From contig NZ_CAKZYF010000123.1 of NCBI RefSeq assembly GCF_937884665.1, forward strand, positions 1-58,150: 58,150 bases of DNA, written 5' to 3'. The stretch comes from an uncultured Allomuricauda sp. (GTDB lineage Bacteria > Bacteroidota > Bacteroidia > Flavobacteriales > Flavobacteriaceae). The notes below the pieces were generated by a model. It was given only the letters and a program-made list of their open reading frames with translations. It was not told the DNA's origin and did not search any database. How positions within the stretch are numbered: position 1 is the first letter of the stretch; every line of letters starts with the position of its first letter. Positions 26,196-34,418 of the stretch are shown here, piece after piece. The position numbers and the translations under genes were made by a program.

Positions 26196-27371
26196 ATGGA
26201 AAAGAAGGTAGCCGTCATCGGAGGAGGTATCAGTGGAATGAGCTTCGCGCATTTTTGTGCAATTCGGGGATATAAGGTCACGGTATTCGAAAAAGGAAAC
26301 ATTGGCGGGTGTCTGCAAAGTGTCTCGTTTGATGGAGAAAGCTATTACGAGTTGGGAGGGCACACCCTTACCTATACCTACACTACTGTTCTCGATATTT
26401 TAAACCACTACGAAAAGACCGGGGCAATTCGTGAAAAAGCCAATTTGAAGTTTGAAGCATTCACCGAGAAAGGTTTTGTGAGCCTGTTAAGTCGCATTAG
26501 TATTTTCAGCTTGTTGGTGTCTTTGCCCCGATTGGCTTTTGTGAAAAAAGACAAACTTTCCTTGGAATCCTATTATGGGAAGGTATTGGGTAAAAAGAAC
26601 TACCAAAACTTGTTTTCATTTCTCTTTCGAGCGATTTTATGCCAGAATCCCAATGCGTTTCCCGCTTCAAAACTGTTTAAAAAACGAAATAAGGACAAGA
26701 AATTCCCGAAAAAATATGTTTTGCAAAAAGGCGTTCAGCAGGTGCTGGATGTTATTCGAACAAACCCCAATATTAGCTGTCGAGAGCAGACGGACGTCAC
26801 GGCCATAAAAATGCACGAGGGCAACTATCAAGTTTGTGTCGATGACACAATTATTATGGAAACCCCTATTTTGGCGATGGCATGTCCGGCAAATATAGCC
26901 GCTCGATTGTTGGGCGCTGGGTTTCCGGAACTCTCCCAAAATCTCCAAGAAATTCAACAAGTTCAAGTGGAGACTGCTTTGGTTGAAGTCATGGATGAGA
27001 ATATAGCAAATGTTCGTAAAAAGAGCATTTTGGGTACCGGGGATACCTTTTTTTCAGCCATTCGCATTCCAGATATTGAAAAGGTGCACTGGTGTTTTTA
27101 CTTTCCTGCGGACACCTATTCCGAGATGGAAAAAAAGAAAATCTTGCACAAAGTATTTCAGGTGGACGTTGAAAAAATAGACCTAAAAGTTGCGCGTAAA
27201 TTTCAGTTACCAAACTTTAAGGTTCCCAATTTGGACAATGTTGAGAATATTGAAAAACACATAAAGGGCACCCAACTTTTTTTTGCGACCAACTACATGG
27301 ATGGGCTTTCCATTGAAGACTGCTGTGTGCGCTCCAAACGCGAAGCTGAACGATTGGCAGGAATTTTGTAG
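26196..27371 (+). CDS. FAD-dependent oxidoreductase, protoporphyrinogen oxidase/UGM-like
   Basis: 391 residues from the ATG supported by the promoter. It has an FAD-binding motif VAVIGGGISGMSFAHFCA and FEKGNIGGCLQSV, a middle domain with LQKGVQQVLDVIR, and a C-terminal FAD loop FATNYMDGLSIEDCCVRSKREA. Overall it resembles the HemY/UDP-galactopyranose-mutase/amine oxidase superfamily. The GGxxR-type arginine is replaced by GGCLQ, so a standard HemY is uncertain. Since no protoporphyrinogen oxidase gene is obvious in the window, it is a candidate worth testing, not an assignment. Confidence 0.82.
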   Translation: MEKKVAVIGGGISGMSFAHFCAIRGYKVTVFEKGNIGGCLQSVSFDGESYYELGGHTLTYTYTTVLDILNHYEKTGAIREKANLKFEAFTEKGFVSLLSRISIFSLLVSLPRLAFVKKDKLSLESYYGKVLGKKNYQNLFSFLFRAILCQNPNAFPASKLFKKRNKDKKFPKKYVLQKGVQQVLDVIRTNPNISCREQTDVTAIKMHEGNYQVCVDDTIIMETPILAMACPANIAARLLGAGFPELSQNLQEIQQVQVETALVEVMDENIANVRKKSILGTGDTFFSAIRIPDIEKVHWCFYFPADTYSEMEKKKILHKVFQVDVEKIDLKVARKFQLPNFKVPNLDNVENIEKHIKGTQLFFATNYMDGLSIEDCCVRSKREAERLAGIL

Positions 27372-27448
27372 CCCTTATTCGAAAGAAAGGATAAGCATCC
27401 TTCCTTCAATTATTGCTAATTTAGAGGGGTATAGAAAAGCCCAGGTCC

Positions 27449-28909
27449 TTGTTCAAGAAATTATCTTTACGATCGCGCATCTTCGTCACCATGATTCTTC
27501 TAGTGTTGATAGCGTCTGTGCTTATTGCCGGGGTTACCATTTATCAATATAGAGAGCAGAGCCAGGATTATCATGAACAAAGGCTGCAGCGCAAAGAAGA
27601 ACAGATTCTACAAAGCATTTCTTACACCCTAAGGGAAACAACCTACCCACCGACATCTGAAAATCTCCAATACATCTTTATGGATGAGATTTTTAAGATT
27701 GCGGATGTCCAGAATGTAAATTTCAATATTTACGATTTAGAAGGTACATTGATAAAAAGCTCCAGACCTAGCTTTGAAGCGGATTCCATTTCTAACTGTT
27801 TGGATGCTGAAATTTTGAACAGCCTTTTGGTAAGCAGTGACAGAAGATATGTAGAAGAGAAAATTGCGGTAGGGGGCAAATACAAGGCATCTTATTCCTA
27901 TATAACGGATAACCAGTTTAAGCCCATAGGTATTATGAACCTGCCGTATTTTGAAGACAACTCCTTTAGCAATATGGAGTTGCGGGAGTTTCTCTTTCGT
28001 TTGGCGGGCGTGTACGTCATTATGCTGTTGTCCGCTATTATCCTTGCTTACTTTATTTCAAAATACATAACAAGATCCTTGCAGACCATTTCGGATAAGA
28101 TGAACCAAACCGACCTGACACGGCGCAATGAGAAAATCTATATCGAGGATTCCAGTGAAGAAATAAAAAAACTGGTGGATTCCTATAACAGTAAGATTGA
28201 CGAGTTGGAAGAAAGTGCTACCAAATTGGCAAGAAGCGAACGCGAACAAGCCTGGCGGGAAATGGCCAAACAAGTGGCCCATGAAATTAAAAATCCCTTA
28301 ACACCTATGCGTCTTTCCGTACAGAGCTTCGTACGTAAGTTTAATCCAAAGTCGAATGATGCAGAAGTAAAAATCAAGGAGTTTTCAAACTCCATGATTC
28401 AACAAATCGATACGATGAGCAACATTGCCTCTGCTTTCTCCAATTTTGCTAAAATGCCGGCTCAACAGAACGAGACCCTTAATTTGGTCAATATCGTAAA
28501 ACTGGCATTGGATATTTTCAATGAAGACTACATTCATTTTATCTGTGACGAAGAGGAGATAGTGGTCAAATTGGACCGGACCCAATTGATACGGGTAATC
28601 ACAAATTTGGTCAAGAACGCCATCCAGGCGATGAATTCTGTGAAATCGCCTCGAATTTTGGTGACGGTAGCTTCCGAAGCAGATAAAGTAAAGATTTCTG
28701 TAGCGGATAATGGTATTGGCATTGCGGATGATGTCAAAGAAAAGATATTTGAGCCCAAGTTTACAACAAAAACAAGCGGTATGGGCCTTGGACTGGGTAT
28801 GGTCAAGAGTATCGTGGAGAACTACAACGGAACCATCAGTTTTACATCTCAGGTGGGCAAAGGGACCGTTTTTTCAGTAAAATTTCCAAAAGCTTCCAAA
28901 ACTATTTAA
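27449..28909 (+). CDS. Orphan HAMP sensor histidine kinase (NtrY-like) with TTG start
   Basis: 486 residues. A transmembrane helix lies at about 10-30, a sensor region at about 31-180, a second helix at about 185-208, HAMP at about 208-260, and a HisKA/HATPase core. The H-box is KQVAHEIKNPLTPMRLS, the N-box NLVKNAIQAMN, then DNGIGI and GMGLGLGMVKSI. The start is TTG at 27449: an in-frame stop lies at 27422-27424, and no ATG exists before the first transmembrane helix. No response regulator is adjacent. It precedes a crotonase gene by 11 nt, with which it is probably co-transcribed. Confidence 0.92.
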   Translation: MFKKLSLRSRIFVTMILLVLIASVLIAGVTIYQYREQSQDYHEQRLQRKEEQILQSISYTLRETTYPPTSENLQYIFMDEIFKIADVQNVNFNIYDLEGTLIKSSRPSFEADSISNCLDAEILNSLLVSSDRRYVEEKIAVGGKYKASYSYITDNQFKPIGIMNLPYFEDNSFSNMELREFLFRLAGVYVIMLLSAIILAYFISKYITRSLQTISDKMNQTDLTRRNEKIYIEDSSEEIKKLVDSYNSKIDELEESATKLARSEREQAWREMAKQVAHEIKNPLTPMRLSVQSFVRKFNPKSNDAEVKIKEFSNSMIQQIDTMSNIASAFSNFAKMPAQQNETLNLVNIVKLALDIFNEDYIHFICDEEEIVVKLDRTQLIRVITNLVKNAIQAMNSVKSPRILVTVASEADKVKISVADNGIGIADDVKEKIFEPKFTTKTSGMGLGLGMVKSIVENYNGTISFTSQVGKGTVFSVKFPKASKTI

Positions 28910-28920
28910 TCGAAAATAAT

Positions 28921-29703
28921 ATGGACTATAAAAATATTTATATCGAAGAAGAGAACGAAATCGCTGTCGTTACCATAAATCGTCCCAAAAAGCTGAATGC
29001 GCTGAACAAACAGACCATTTTAGAACTACATGAGGCCTTTAAAGAGTTGGATGAAGATAATGGCATCAAGGTGATTTTGGTAACTGGAAGCGGGGAAAAA
29101 GCCTTTGTAGCGGGTGCCGACATTTCGGAGTTTGCCCATTTTTCCGAAGAGCAAGGAGGGGAGTTGGCCGCCAAAGGGCAAGAGATACTTTTCAGTTTCG
29201 TGGCCAATTTATCTACCCCAGTCATCGGGGCGATAAACGGTTTTGCTCTGGGAGGGGGCCTGGAACTGGCCATGTCCTGCCATTTTAGGATTGCCAGTGA
29301 AAATGCCAAAATGGGATTGCCTGAAGTTTCCTTAGGTGTGATACCAGGCTATGGAGGAACTCAGCGCCTGCCCCAGTTAATTGGTAAGGGCAGGGCTATG
29401 GAAATGATTATGACCGCTGGAATGATTGACGCCAACAAAGCGTTGGATTATGGTCTGGTAAATCATGTGGTCCCTTTGGGAGAACTGCTGCCATTCTGTA
29501 AAAAAATAGCGAGCAGGATATCGAATAATTCGGCCGTGGCGATAAAACACGCAATAAAAGCGGTAAATGCAGGTTATAGCTATGATATGGACGGCTATGC
29601 TGTAGAAATCGGTGCTTTCGGACAATGTTTTGGGACCAATGATTTTAAAGAAGGCACTTCCGCTTTCTTGGAAAAACGAAAAGCAGATTTCCCTGGGTCT
29701 TAG
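28921..29703 (+). CDS. Enoyl-CoA hydratase/crotonase
   Basis: 260 residues, the usual crotonase length. The oxyanion-hole segment AFVAGADISEF and the two catalytic glutamates are present (GGGLELAMSCHF and MGLPEVSLGVIPGYGGTQRL). This favours a true enoyl-CoA or crotonyl-CoA hydratase over an isomerase. It would hydrate short trans-2-enoyl-CoA in fatty acid or amino acid degradation. It lies 11 nt after the histidine kinase and 24 nt before a secreted unknown protein. Confidence 0.92.
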   Translation: MDYKNIYIEEENEIAVVTINRPKKLNALNKQTILELHEAFKELDEDNGIKVILVTGSGEKAFVAGADISEFAHFSEEQGGELAAKGQEILFSFVANLSTPVIGAINGFALGGGLELAMSCHFRIASENAKMGLPEVSLGVIPGYGGTQRLPQLIGKGRAMEMIMTAGMIDANKALDYGLVNHVVPLGELLPFCKKIASRISNNSAVAIKHAIKAVNAGYSYDMDGYAVEIGAFGQCFGTNDFKEGTSAFLEKRKADFPGS

Positions 29704-29727
29704 CCGTTGGTTTAACCAAACTGGACC

Positions 29728-31281
29728 ATGATACAAAAGATTATTCCGCTATTTGCTGCGCTTGTTATGGTATTTGGAGGGCGTGCCCAAAAGATGCCGG
29801 TTTCTTACGATTTTGGGGAAAAGTTCAATGATCGGTACCGTTACTCCAATCTTCTGACTATAGATGACGATGGAAATGGAGGGTATATTCTGGTTCGGGC
29901 GTACTTTCAGGGCCTCATCCTAAAACCAAAAGGATATTTTATAGAGCAGTACAATAGTGACTTGGAATTGGTAAGTGAATTCAACTACAAGTTACGCGGT
30001 AAAAACTTTGTGGACGGTTTTCTGAAGGACGGTAAATTGAACTTACTGTTTCTGGATTACAATGTGGAACGCGGACAATATGAATATTGGGTTCATCAAA
30101 GTGCAATTGCGGATTTTGATTTTAAAAGGCAGCGTTTGCTCACGTTGTCCTCTTCACAAGTGAACGATCCTGTTGGTAAGAACTATTACAACCGTAATTT
30201 TTCCAATGGTTTTACCACGGCCATTTTGTTCAATCAAGAAAAAACAGGTTTTGTTATCAGTACCCATCACAAGAAAGGAAAACAAAACAAGCATGTGATT
30301 CATCTTTTCGACACGAATCTGAACAAACGGTTTGAACACGACTTTTCCTATGGGATTGAAGAGAAGAATTACGCGTTTGAAAATGTCGCAATATCAAGCG
30401 ACCTGGAAACCGCCTATATCATAGGAAAAGCCTACTTTAAAAAGAAACGGTTTCGTGTGGATGAACGCAGATTTCAATACGAATTGATAAAAGTTTCGGG
30501 CAAGGGCAGTCAAACACAATCTTTTGATGACCCGGGCAAATACTCAGAAGCACTGTACCCTATAATTATCAAAGACAGACTGGTCTGTACAGGGTTTTAT
30601 GCAGATAGAAAGGACAACCGATACAACGGAGTGGCCTTTTTTGATGTGAACCCCATCTCATTAAACATAGTTTCCAAAAAATACAATCCATTTTCCCAGC
30701 AGTTTATGGAAGATAAGTTTGGTAGGGAAGAGGATAAAGTAATCAAGAATCTGATTTTTAAAAGTGTTGAGGTTAGCCCAGCAGATGAAATTTTCTTTAA
30801 TGCTGAAGAATACTTCGTAACGAATAGTCTACAGACCACAGGCGCGGGACAGCGCATTAAAATTGAGCGTTTTCACCATAATGACATTGTGAGCGCCAAA
30901 CTGGATAAAACCGGAGACGCCGTCTGGATAAGAAATATCAACAAAGCCGAAGTCACCCAAGGTGACGGGGCCTATGCCTCGTATAGCTCCTACATCAAAG
31001 ATGGAAAAACGTACTTTTTTATCTGCACTGCAGCGGAAAATCCCCAACTCATCAACAACGAGCGATTGATTTTTAAACAAGGTCTAAGCCGAAACAGAAA
31101 TGTTTTTCTGATTTCTTTGGATAAAAATGGCAAAATGGAATATGAGAAAATCATTGATGATCAGGAAGCGCGTTTGCCATTGATGGTCTCCAAACCTTTA
31201 AAAAATGTCTCGGAGCACAATATGCTCTTTTATGCCAAGCGAGGCAGTAAAAAGCAACTGGTCAAGGTCGCTTTTAGATAA
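29728..31281 (+). CDS. Unrecognised secreted 517-residue protein
   Basis: A signal peptide (about 1-20, MIQKIIPLFAALVMVFGGRAQ cut at the Ala-Gln junction) is followed by about 495 residues rich in beta-strand patterns such as GNGGYILVRAYFQ, FVISTHHKKGKQNKHVIHLF, TAYIIGKAYFKKK and GDAVWIRNINKAE. The repeats of strand-turn-strand suggest a beta propeller, but I recognise no named domain. It starts 24 nt after the crotonase gene. No terminator was seen after it. Confidence 0.75.
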   Translation: MIQKIIPLFAALVMVFGGRAQKMPVSYDFGEKFNDRYRYSNLLTIDDDGNGGYILVRAYFQGLILKPKGYFIEQYNSDLELVSEFNYKLRGKNFVDGFLKDGKLNLLFLDYNVERGQYEYWVHQSAIADFDFKRQRLLTLSSSQVNDPVGKNYYNRNFSNGFTTAILFNQEKTGFVISTHHKKGKQNKHVIHLFDTNLNKRFEHDFSYGIEEKNYAFENVAISSDLETAYIIGKAYFKKKRFRVDERRFQYELIKVSGKGSQTQSFDDPGKYSEALYPIIIKDRLVCTGFYADRKDNRYNGVAFFDVNPISLNIVSKKYNPFSQQFMEDKFGREEDKVIKNLIFKSVEVSPADEIFFNAEEYFVTNSLQTTGAGQRIKIERFHHNDIVSAKLDKTGDAVWIRNINKAEVTQGDGAYASYSSYIKDGKTYFFICTAAENPQLINNERLIFKQGLSRNRNVFLISLDKNGKMEYEKIIDDQEARLPLMVSKPLKNVSEHNMLFYAKRGSKKQLVKVAFR

Positions 31282-31362
31282 GTTTCAGACTCGTTTTGGA
31301 ACCTACTGTTTTTTCTTCCATCAATTAGGATAAGGTATCCGTCAATCCACATTGGGCGTACA

Positions 31363-31370
31363 TACATTTG
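31363..31370 (+). promoter_or_regulatory. Candidate -7 element for the collagen-like lipoprotein
   Basis: TACATTTG matches TAnnTTTG exactly. The predicted start near 31378 leaves a leader of about 50 nt. A -33 element at the right distance was not found. Confidence 0.35.
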
Positions 31371-31430
31371 TGGTCCAAAAGATATGGGGATACCGCTACT
31401 TTCATTCCATAAATCATAAAAAGAAAAAAA

Positions 31431-32114
31431 ATGAACGTAGCAAAACCCCTCAGAATTTTAGTACTAGGTACACTTTTACTCTCGTGCTCCGGAGAAGATG
31501 GAGAGCGCGGTCCAGAAGGGCCACAAGGCGAGAGTATAACCGGAGAACAAGGGAGTCCGGGGATTAATTGTTGGGACCGTAATGGGAATGGTACCGGAGA
31601 TATTACCAATGATGAGGACAATGAGGACCTTAACGGTGATAATGTGGTAAATACATTGGACTGCCAGGGCGCTACAGGAGATGCAGGTGAAAATGGCAAT
31701 GCCAATGTATCCTACGTTGATGTCTCCCTAAGCGATTTTGATAACAGTAGCGAGCTGGTTTACACCTTGGGGCCAGATTTATTGCCCATATCTGACCATA
31801 CCTATTTAGTGTATTTGAAGAATTTCGATGACTTATGGTTTCAAGTTCCGGGAGGTATATTTGAAAGTAATATTGTTTATACCCGTTCGTATTTCAATGA
31901 AGTTGAGGGTACACTTGTAATCAATTTCTATTTCACCAACAATGATGAACTGGTAGACATAGCACAAGGTAATTTGGTTACCCTAAGAATTATTGCAATA
32001 GCCCTAGATACCAACAGTAAGAGCAATCAGACGACGGTTTTGTCTGAATTGAAGACGGCAGGGGTGGACGTTAATGACTACCATGCAGTGGCTGATTACT
32101 TCGGCTTGGAGTAG
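31431..32114 (+). CDS. Collagen-like lipoprotein with embedded calcium-binding-type loops
   Basis: 227 residues. The lipobox is TLLLSC (Cys20). Directly after it come Gly-X-Y triplets (GEDGERGPEGPQGES, then GEQGSPGIN). An Asp/Asn-rich stretch (about 46-77) follows, with DRNGNGTGD and DLNGDNVVNTLD loops of thrombospondin-3/dockerin style. A second short triplet run (GATGDAGENG) precedes a 140-residue beta-rich domain. It is likely surface-exposed and anchored by lipid, with Ca2+ stiffening the stalk (inference). A strong terminator follows the stop. Confidence 0.85.
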   Translation: MNVAKPLRILVLGTLLLSCSGEDGERGPEGPQGESITGEQGSPGINCWDRNGNGTGDITNDEDNEDLNGDNVVNTLDCQGATGDAGENGNANVSYVDVSLSDFDNSSELVYTLGPDLLPISDHTYLVYLKNFDDLWFQVPGGIFESNIVYTRSYFNEVEGTLVINFYFTNNDELVDIAQGNLVTLRIIAIALDTNSKSNQTTVLSELKTAGVDVNDYHAVADYFGLE

Positions 32115-32134
32115 TCTAGAATCTATGAATATTG

Positions 32135-32163
32135 AAAAGCCGGGGTCTTACTCTGGCTTTTTA
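32135..32163 (+). terminator. Rho-independent terminator after the collagen-like gene
   Basis: An 11-bp stem (AAAAGCCGGGG with CTCTGGCTTTT, two G-U pairs), a TCTTA loop and a following T-run (32158-32162). It lies 20 nt after the stop codon. Confidence 0.8.
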
Positions 32164-32259
32164 TATTGGAAATATCATGGTCCATTCTCAGCCAAAAAAG
32201 TAATAGGTAGTTACGCAACACTCGCCAGACTTTTCCATCTTTTTGGAAACAACCGTATC

Positions 32260-32715
32260 ATGATAAAACAATTATATCCTTATGTATTTATGGCTTTATT
32301 GTGCATCCTGTTTTCAGGGTGTAACGATGATGATTCCAATTTCAATCAAAATACCATTGGACAATGGAGCATTATGGCGATTAATCTTTCTGATAGTCCC
32401 TTAGGTCCGGTGGAAACCCCGGAGGATGGAGAAATGATTTCCATCACATTCCAACCCGATGGAAATTTTTCCGGAAACACTTCGGTAAATACCTTCGGGG
32501 GCAAGAGCACTACAAATGGCATGAACTTGTTCATAAATGAATTGGTGACCACCGAAGTTGCCGACACCCCGTTCGGGCAGGCATTTTATCAAGCTATTTA
32601 TCGAAGTAGTGGTCAAAATGAAGGGCCGTCGGAATTTGAAATTATTGTTGTCAACGACAACATCATAAACTTGGTATTTAATGAATTCCGTTTTCTTAGT
32701 TTAGAGCGATTATAG
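32260..32715 (+). CDS. Small lipocalin/META-like lipoprotein, unrecognised
   Basis: 151 residues from the ATG at 32260, chosen because it starts a lipoprotein signal with lipobox LFSGC (Cys20). Upstream in-frame codons run through the preceding terminator and are rejected. The mature protein starts with an Asp/Asn-rich linker, then has NTIGQWSIMAINLS, ISITFQPDGNFSGNTSVNTF (in two strands) and C-terminal FNEFRFLSLERL. The pattern resembles small beta-barrel lipoproteins (META or lipocalin-like domain) common in Flavobacteriia, but I cannot name the family. Confidence 0.75.
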   Translation: MIKQLYPYVFMALLCILFSGCNDDDSNFNQNTIGQWSIMAINLSDSPLGPVETPEDGEMISITFQPDGNFSGNTSVNTFGGKSTTNGMNLFINELVTTEVADTPFGQAFYQAIYRSSGQNEGPSEFEIIVVNDNIINLVFNEFRFLSLERL

Positions 32716-32740
32716 TATATCAAAAATTGGATTAATTCCA

Positions 32741-32748
32741 TATATTTG
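32741..32748 (+). promoter_or_regulatory. Candidate -7 element for the radical SAM gene
   Basis: TATATTTG, a perfect TAnnTTTG match. It predicts a start near 32755, 9 nt before the ATG. No good -33 element was found. Confidence 0.4.
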
Positions 32749-32763
32749 GAATAAATCCAATAA

Positions 32764-33837
32764 ATGAATTCAGATGGACTTCAAAAAGGACGTGGTGCCC
32801 AAAAAAATACTTCAAATAGGTTTTTGGAACACGTCTACGAGCTTAGGGACGATTTTTTGGAGTTTTGCAGATTGGAGGGTGAAACGGCTGAAAGTGACAA
32901 AACCCAATATATTCCTGTTTTCCCAAAAACCATTGTGAACAAAGTGGATAGCCCTGATGTGGGCATGATGTACTCCATGAACCCTTACCAAGGCTGCGAA
33001 CACGGCTGTATCTATTGTTATGCGCGAACTACACACGAGTTTTGGGGCTATAGTGCAGGATTAGACTTTGAGCGTAGGATATTGGTGAAAAAAACCGCTC
33101 CAGAACTGCTTGAGGATAAATTGAAAAACAAACGTTGGAAGGCGCAGACCATTGTCATGTCTGGCAACACAGATTGCTATCAACCCGCAGAAAAAAAGTA
33201 CCAAATTACAAGAAAGTGTCTCGAAATCTTTCTCAAGTACAAACATCCTGTCGGTATAATCACAAAAAACGCACTGATTCTTAGGGATTTGGATATCCTT
33301 AAGGAACTTACGTCCTATCAACTTTTGGGAGTCAACATTTCTATAACTTCCTTATCGGAAGAAACAAGGAGAAAGTTGGAACCCAGAACGGCATCTATCC
33401 AGAAAAGATTGAAAACGATTCAAATATTGTCCGAACATAGGATTCCTGTAAATGCAATGTTGGCTCCCATGATTCCAGGAATTAATAGTCACGAGCTTTT
33501 AAAACTGGCAAAAACGGTATCGTATCATGGAGCTGTTTCTTTTGCATTTACCTTAGTTAGGCTTAATGGGGCCATTGGTCAGCTTTTTACGGATTGGATA
33601 AGAAAGGCCATGCCGGATAAAGCCGAAAAAGTACTGCATTTGATACAAGAATGCCATGGAGGTGGTATTAATGATAGTCGGTTTGGTTTACGAAACAGAG
33701 GGGAGGGCCATATAGCCAAACAAATCCATGATATGGCCAAGTTGGCGAAACAAAAATATTTTAGGGATAAGCAATTTCCCGAGCTAAGAAGGGATTTGTA
33801 CAGAAAATACAGGGATGGACAGTTTGAATTATTCTAA
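32764..33837 (+). CDS. PA0069 family radical SAM protein
   Basis: 357 residues. The radical SAM cluster motif CEHGCIYCYARTTHEFWG (CX3CX2C) is preceded by SMNPYQG, as in the PA0069/spore-photoproduct-lyase-like group. Further family features are VMSGNTDCYQPAEKKY, GIITKNALILRD and the C-terminal NDSRFGLRNRGEGHIA. The family is widespread with no settled reaction; a nucleic-acid-related role has been suggested from distant similarity to SplB. It is transcribed on its own from a nearby promoter. Confidence 0.93.
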   Translation: MNSDGLQKGRGAQKNTSNRFLEHVYELRDDFLEFCRLEGETAESDKTQYIPVFPKTIVNKVDSPDVGMMYSMNPYQGCEHGCIYCYARTTHEFWGYSAGLDFERRILVKKTAPELLEDKLKNKRWKAQTIVMSGNTDCYQPAEKKYQITRKCLEIFLKYKHPVGIITKNALILRDLDILKELTSYQLLGVNISITSLSEETRRKLEPRTASIQKRLKTIQILSEHRIPVNAMLAPMIPGINSHELLKLAKTVSYHGAVSFAFTLVRLNGAIGQLFTDWIRKAMPDKAEKVLHLIQECHGGGINDSRFGLRNRGEGHIAKQIHDMAKLAKQKYFRDKQFPELRRDLYRKYRDGQFELF

Positions 33838-33871
33838 AATAGTATGGTCTTTTTAAATAAATTTAGAAACT

Positions 33872-33898
33872 TGTCCAATAGGTCTTGCAGTTTTCGTC
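33872..33898 (+). promoter_or_regulatory. Candidate ECF42-type promoter upstream of the YciI/sigma pair
   Basis: TGTCCA at 33872-33877 and CGTC at 33895-33898 with a 17-nt spacer. The published ECF42 target has TGTCGA at -35 and CGA/TC at -10 (from memory), so this differs by one base. The start would be near 33905, about 55 nt before the YciI ATG. It would make the module self-activating. The statement is an inference from pattern. Confidence 0.45.
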
Positions 33899-33959
33899 AT
33901 TAGGGTGAAACAAGTTATAAACCCGTCCATTTTGGATATGGACATAAAACGTAAACCAA

Positions 33960-34316
33960 ATGAGTAATTTTTTGTATTTGTTTAGAGGTGGGGACGAAGC
34001 GTATCAAAAACTGTCCCAAGAAGAGAAACAGGCCCATATGGAAGTATGGGGAAAGTGGATGGGAGGCCTCAGGGAAAAAGGCCATCTATTGGATGGTCTC
34101 CCATTGGACGAGGATGGAAAAGTAGTGCATAATCGAGGTGAATTGATCACCAATGGTCCGCATGCGGAGGGCGCTGAGTTGGTGGGAGGCTATTTAATCG
34201 TTTCTGCCAAAGATTTGGAGGAAGCTACGGAGATTTCCAAAGGATGCCCCATTTTTGATTATGACGGCAGTACTGTAGAAATACGTCAAATTTTGGACAT
34301 GGAAGACCATGTGTAA
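33960..34316 (+). CDS. YciI/DGPF family protein
   Basis: 118 residues with the ferredoxin-like YciI (DGPF) fold: FLYLFRGGDEAYQKL, WGKWMGGLREKGHLLDG, NGPHAEGAELVGGYLIV and C-terminal VEIRQILDME. Proteins of this family are the standard genomic partners and targets of ECF42 sigma factors, and the next gene encodes one. Function is unknown; the fold suggests a small-molecule-binding or isomerase-like role. A possible ECF-type promoter lies upstream, and a structured 102-nt spacer separates it from the sigma gene. Confidence 0.93.
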   Translation: MSNFLYLFRGGDEAYQKLSQEEKQAHMEVWGKWMGGLREKGHLLDGLPLDEDGKVVHNRGELITNGPHAEGAELVGGYLIVSAKDLEEATEISKGCPIFDYDGSTVEIRQILDMEDHV

Positions 34317-34337
34317 CGGGATTTCCTCTTTAGAAAT

Positions 34338-34411
34338 AAGGTTATGTTGTGGAAAATGGGAAAGGCCCCTCATTTCCTATAACCCATTGTATTCTGCGGC
34401 ATAACCTTTTT
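34338..34411 (+). promoter_or_regulatory. Structured leader/attenuator-like hairpin before the sigma gene
   Basis: AAGGTTATG (34338-34346) is the exact reverse complement of CATAACCTT (34400-34408), followed by a short T-run. Inside it GGAAAATG and CATTTCC can also pair with one bulge. It ends 8 nt before the sigma ATG. It may terminate some transcripts after YciI or control sigma translation. Confidence 0.45.
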
Positions 34412-34418
34412 GATTACG

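Noticed and set aside
32074..32259. 62-codon N-terminal extension of the lipoprotein at 32260
   Set aside because: It reads through the preceding terminator hairpin and destroys the lipoprotein signal.
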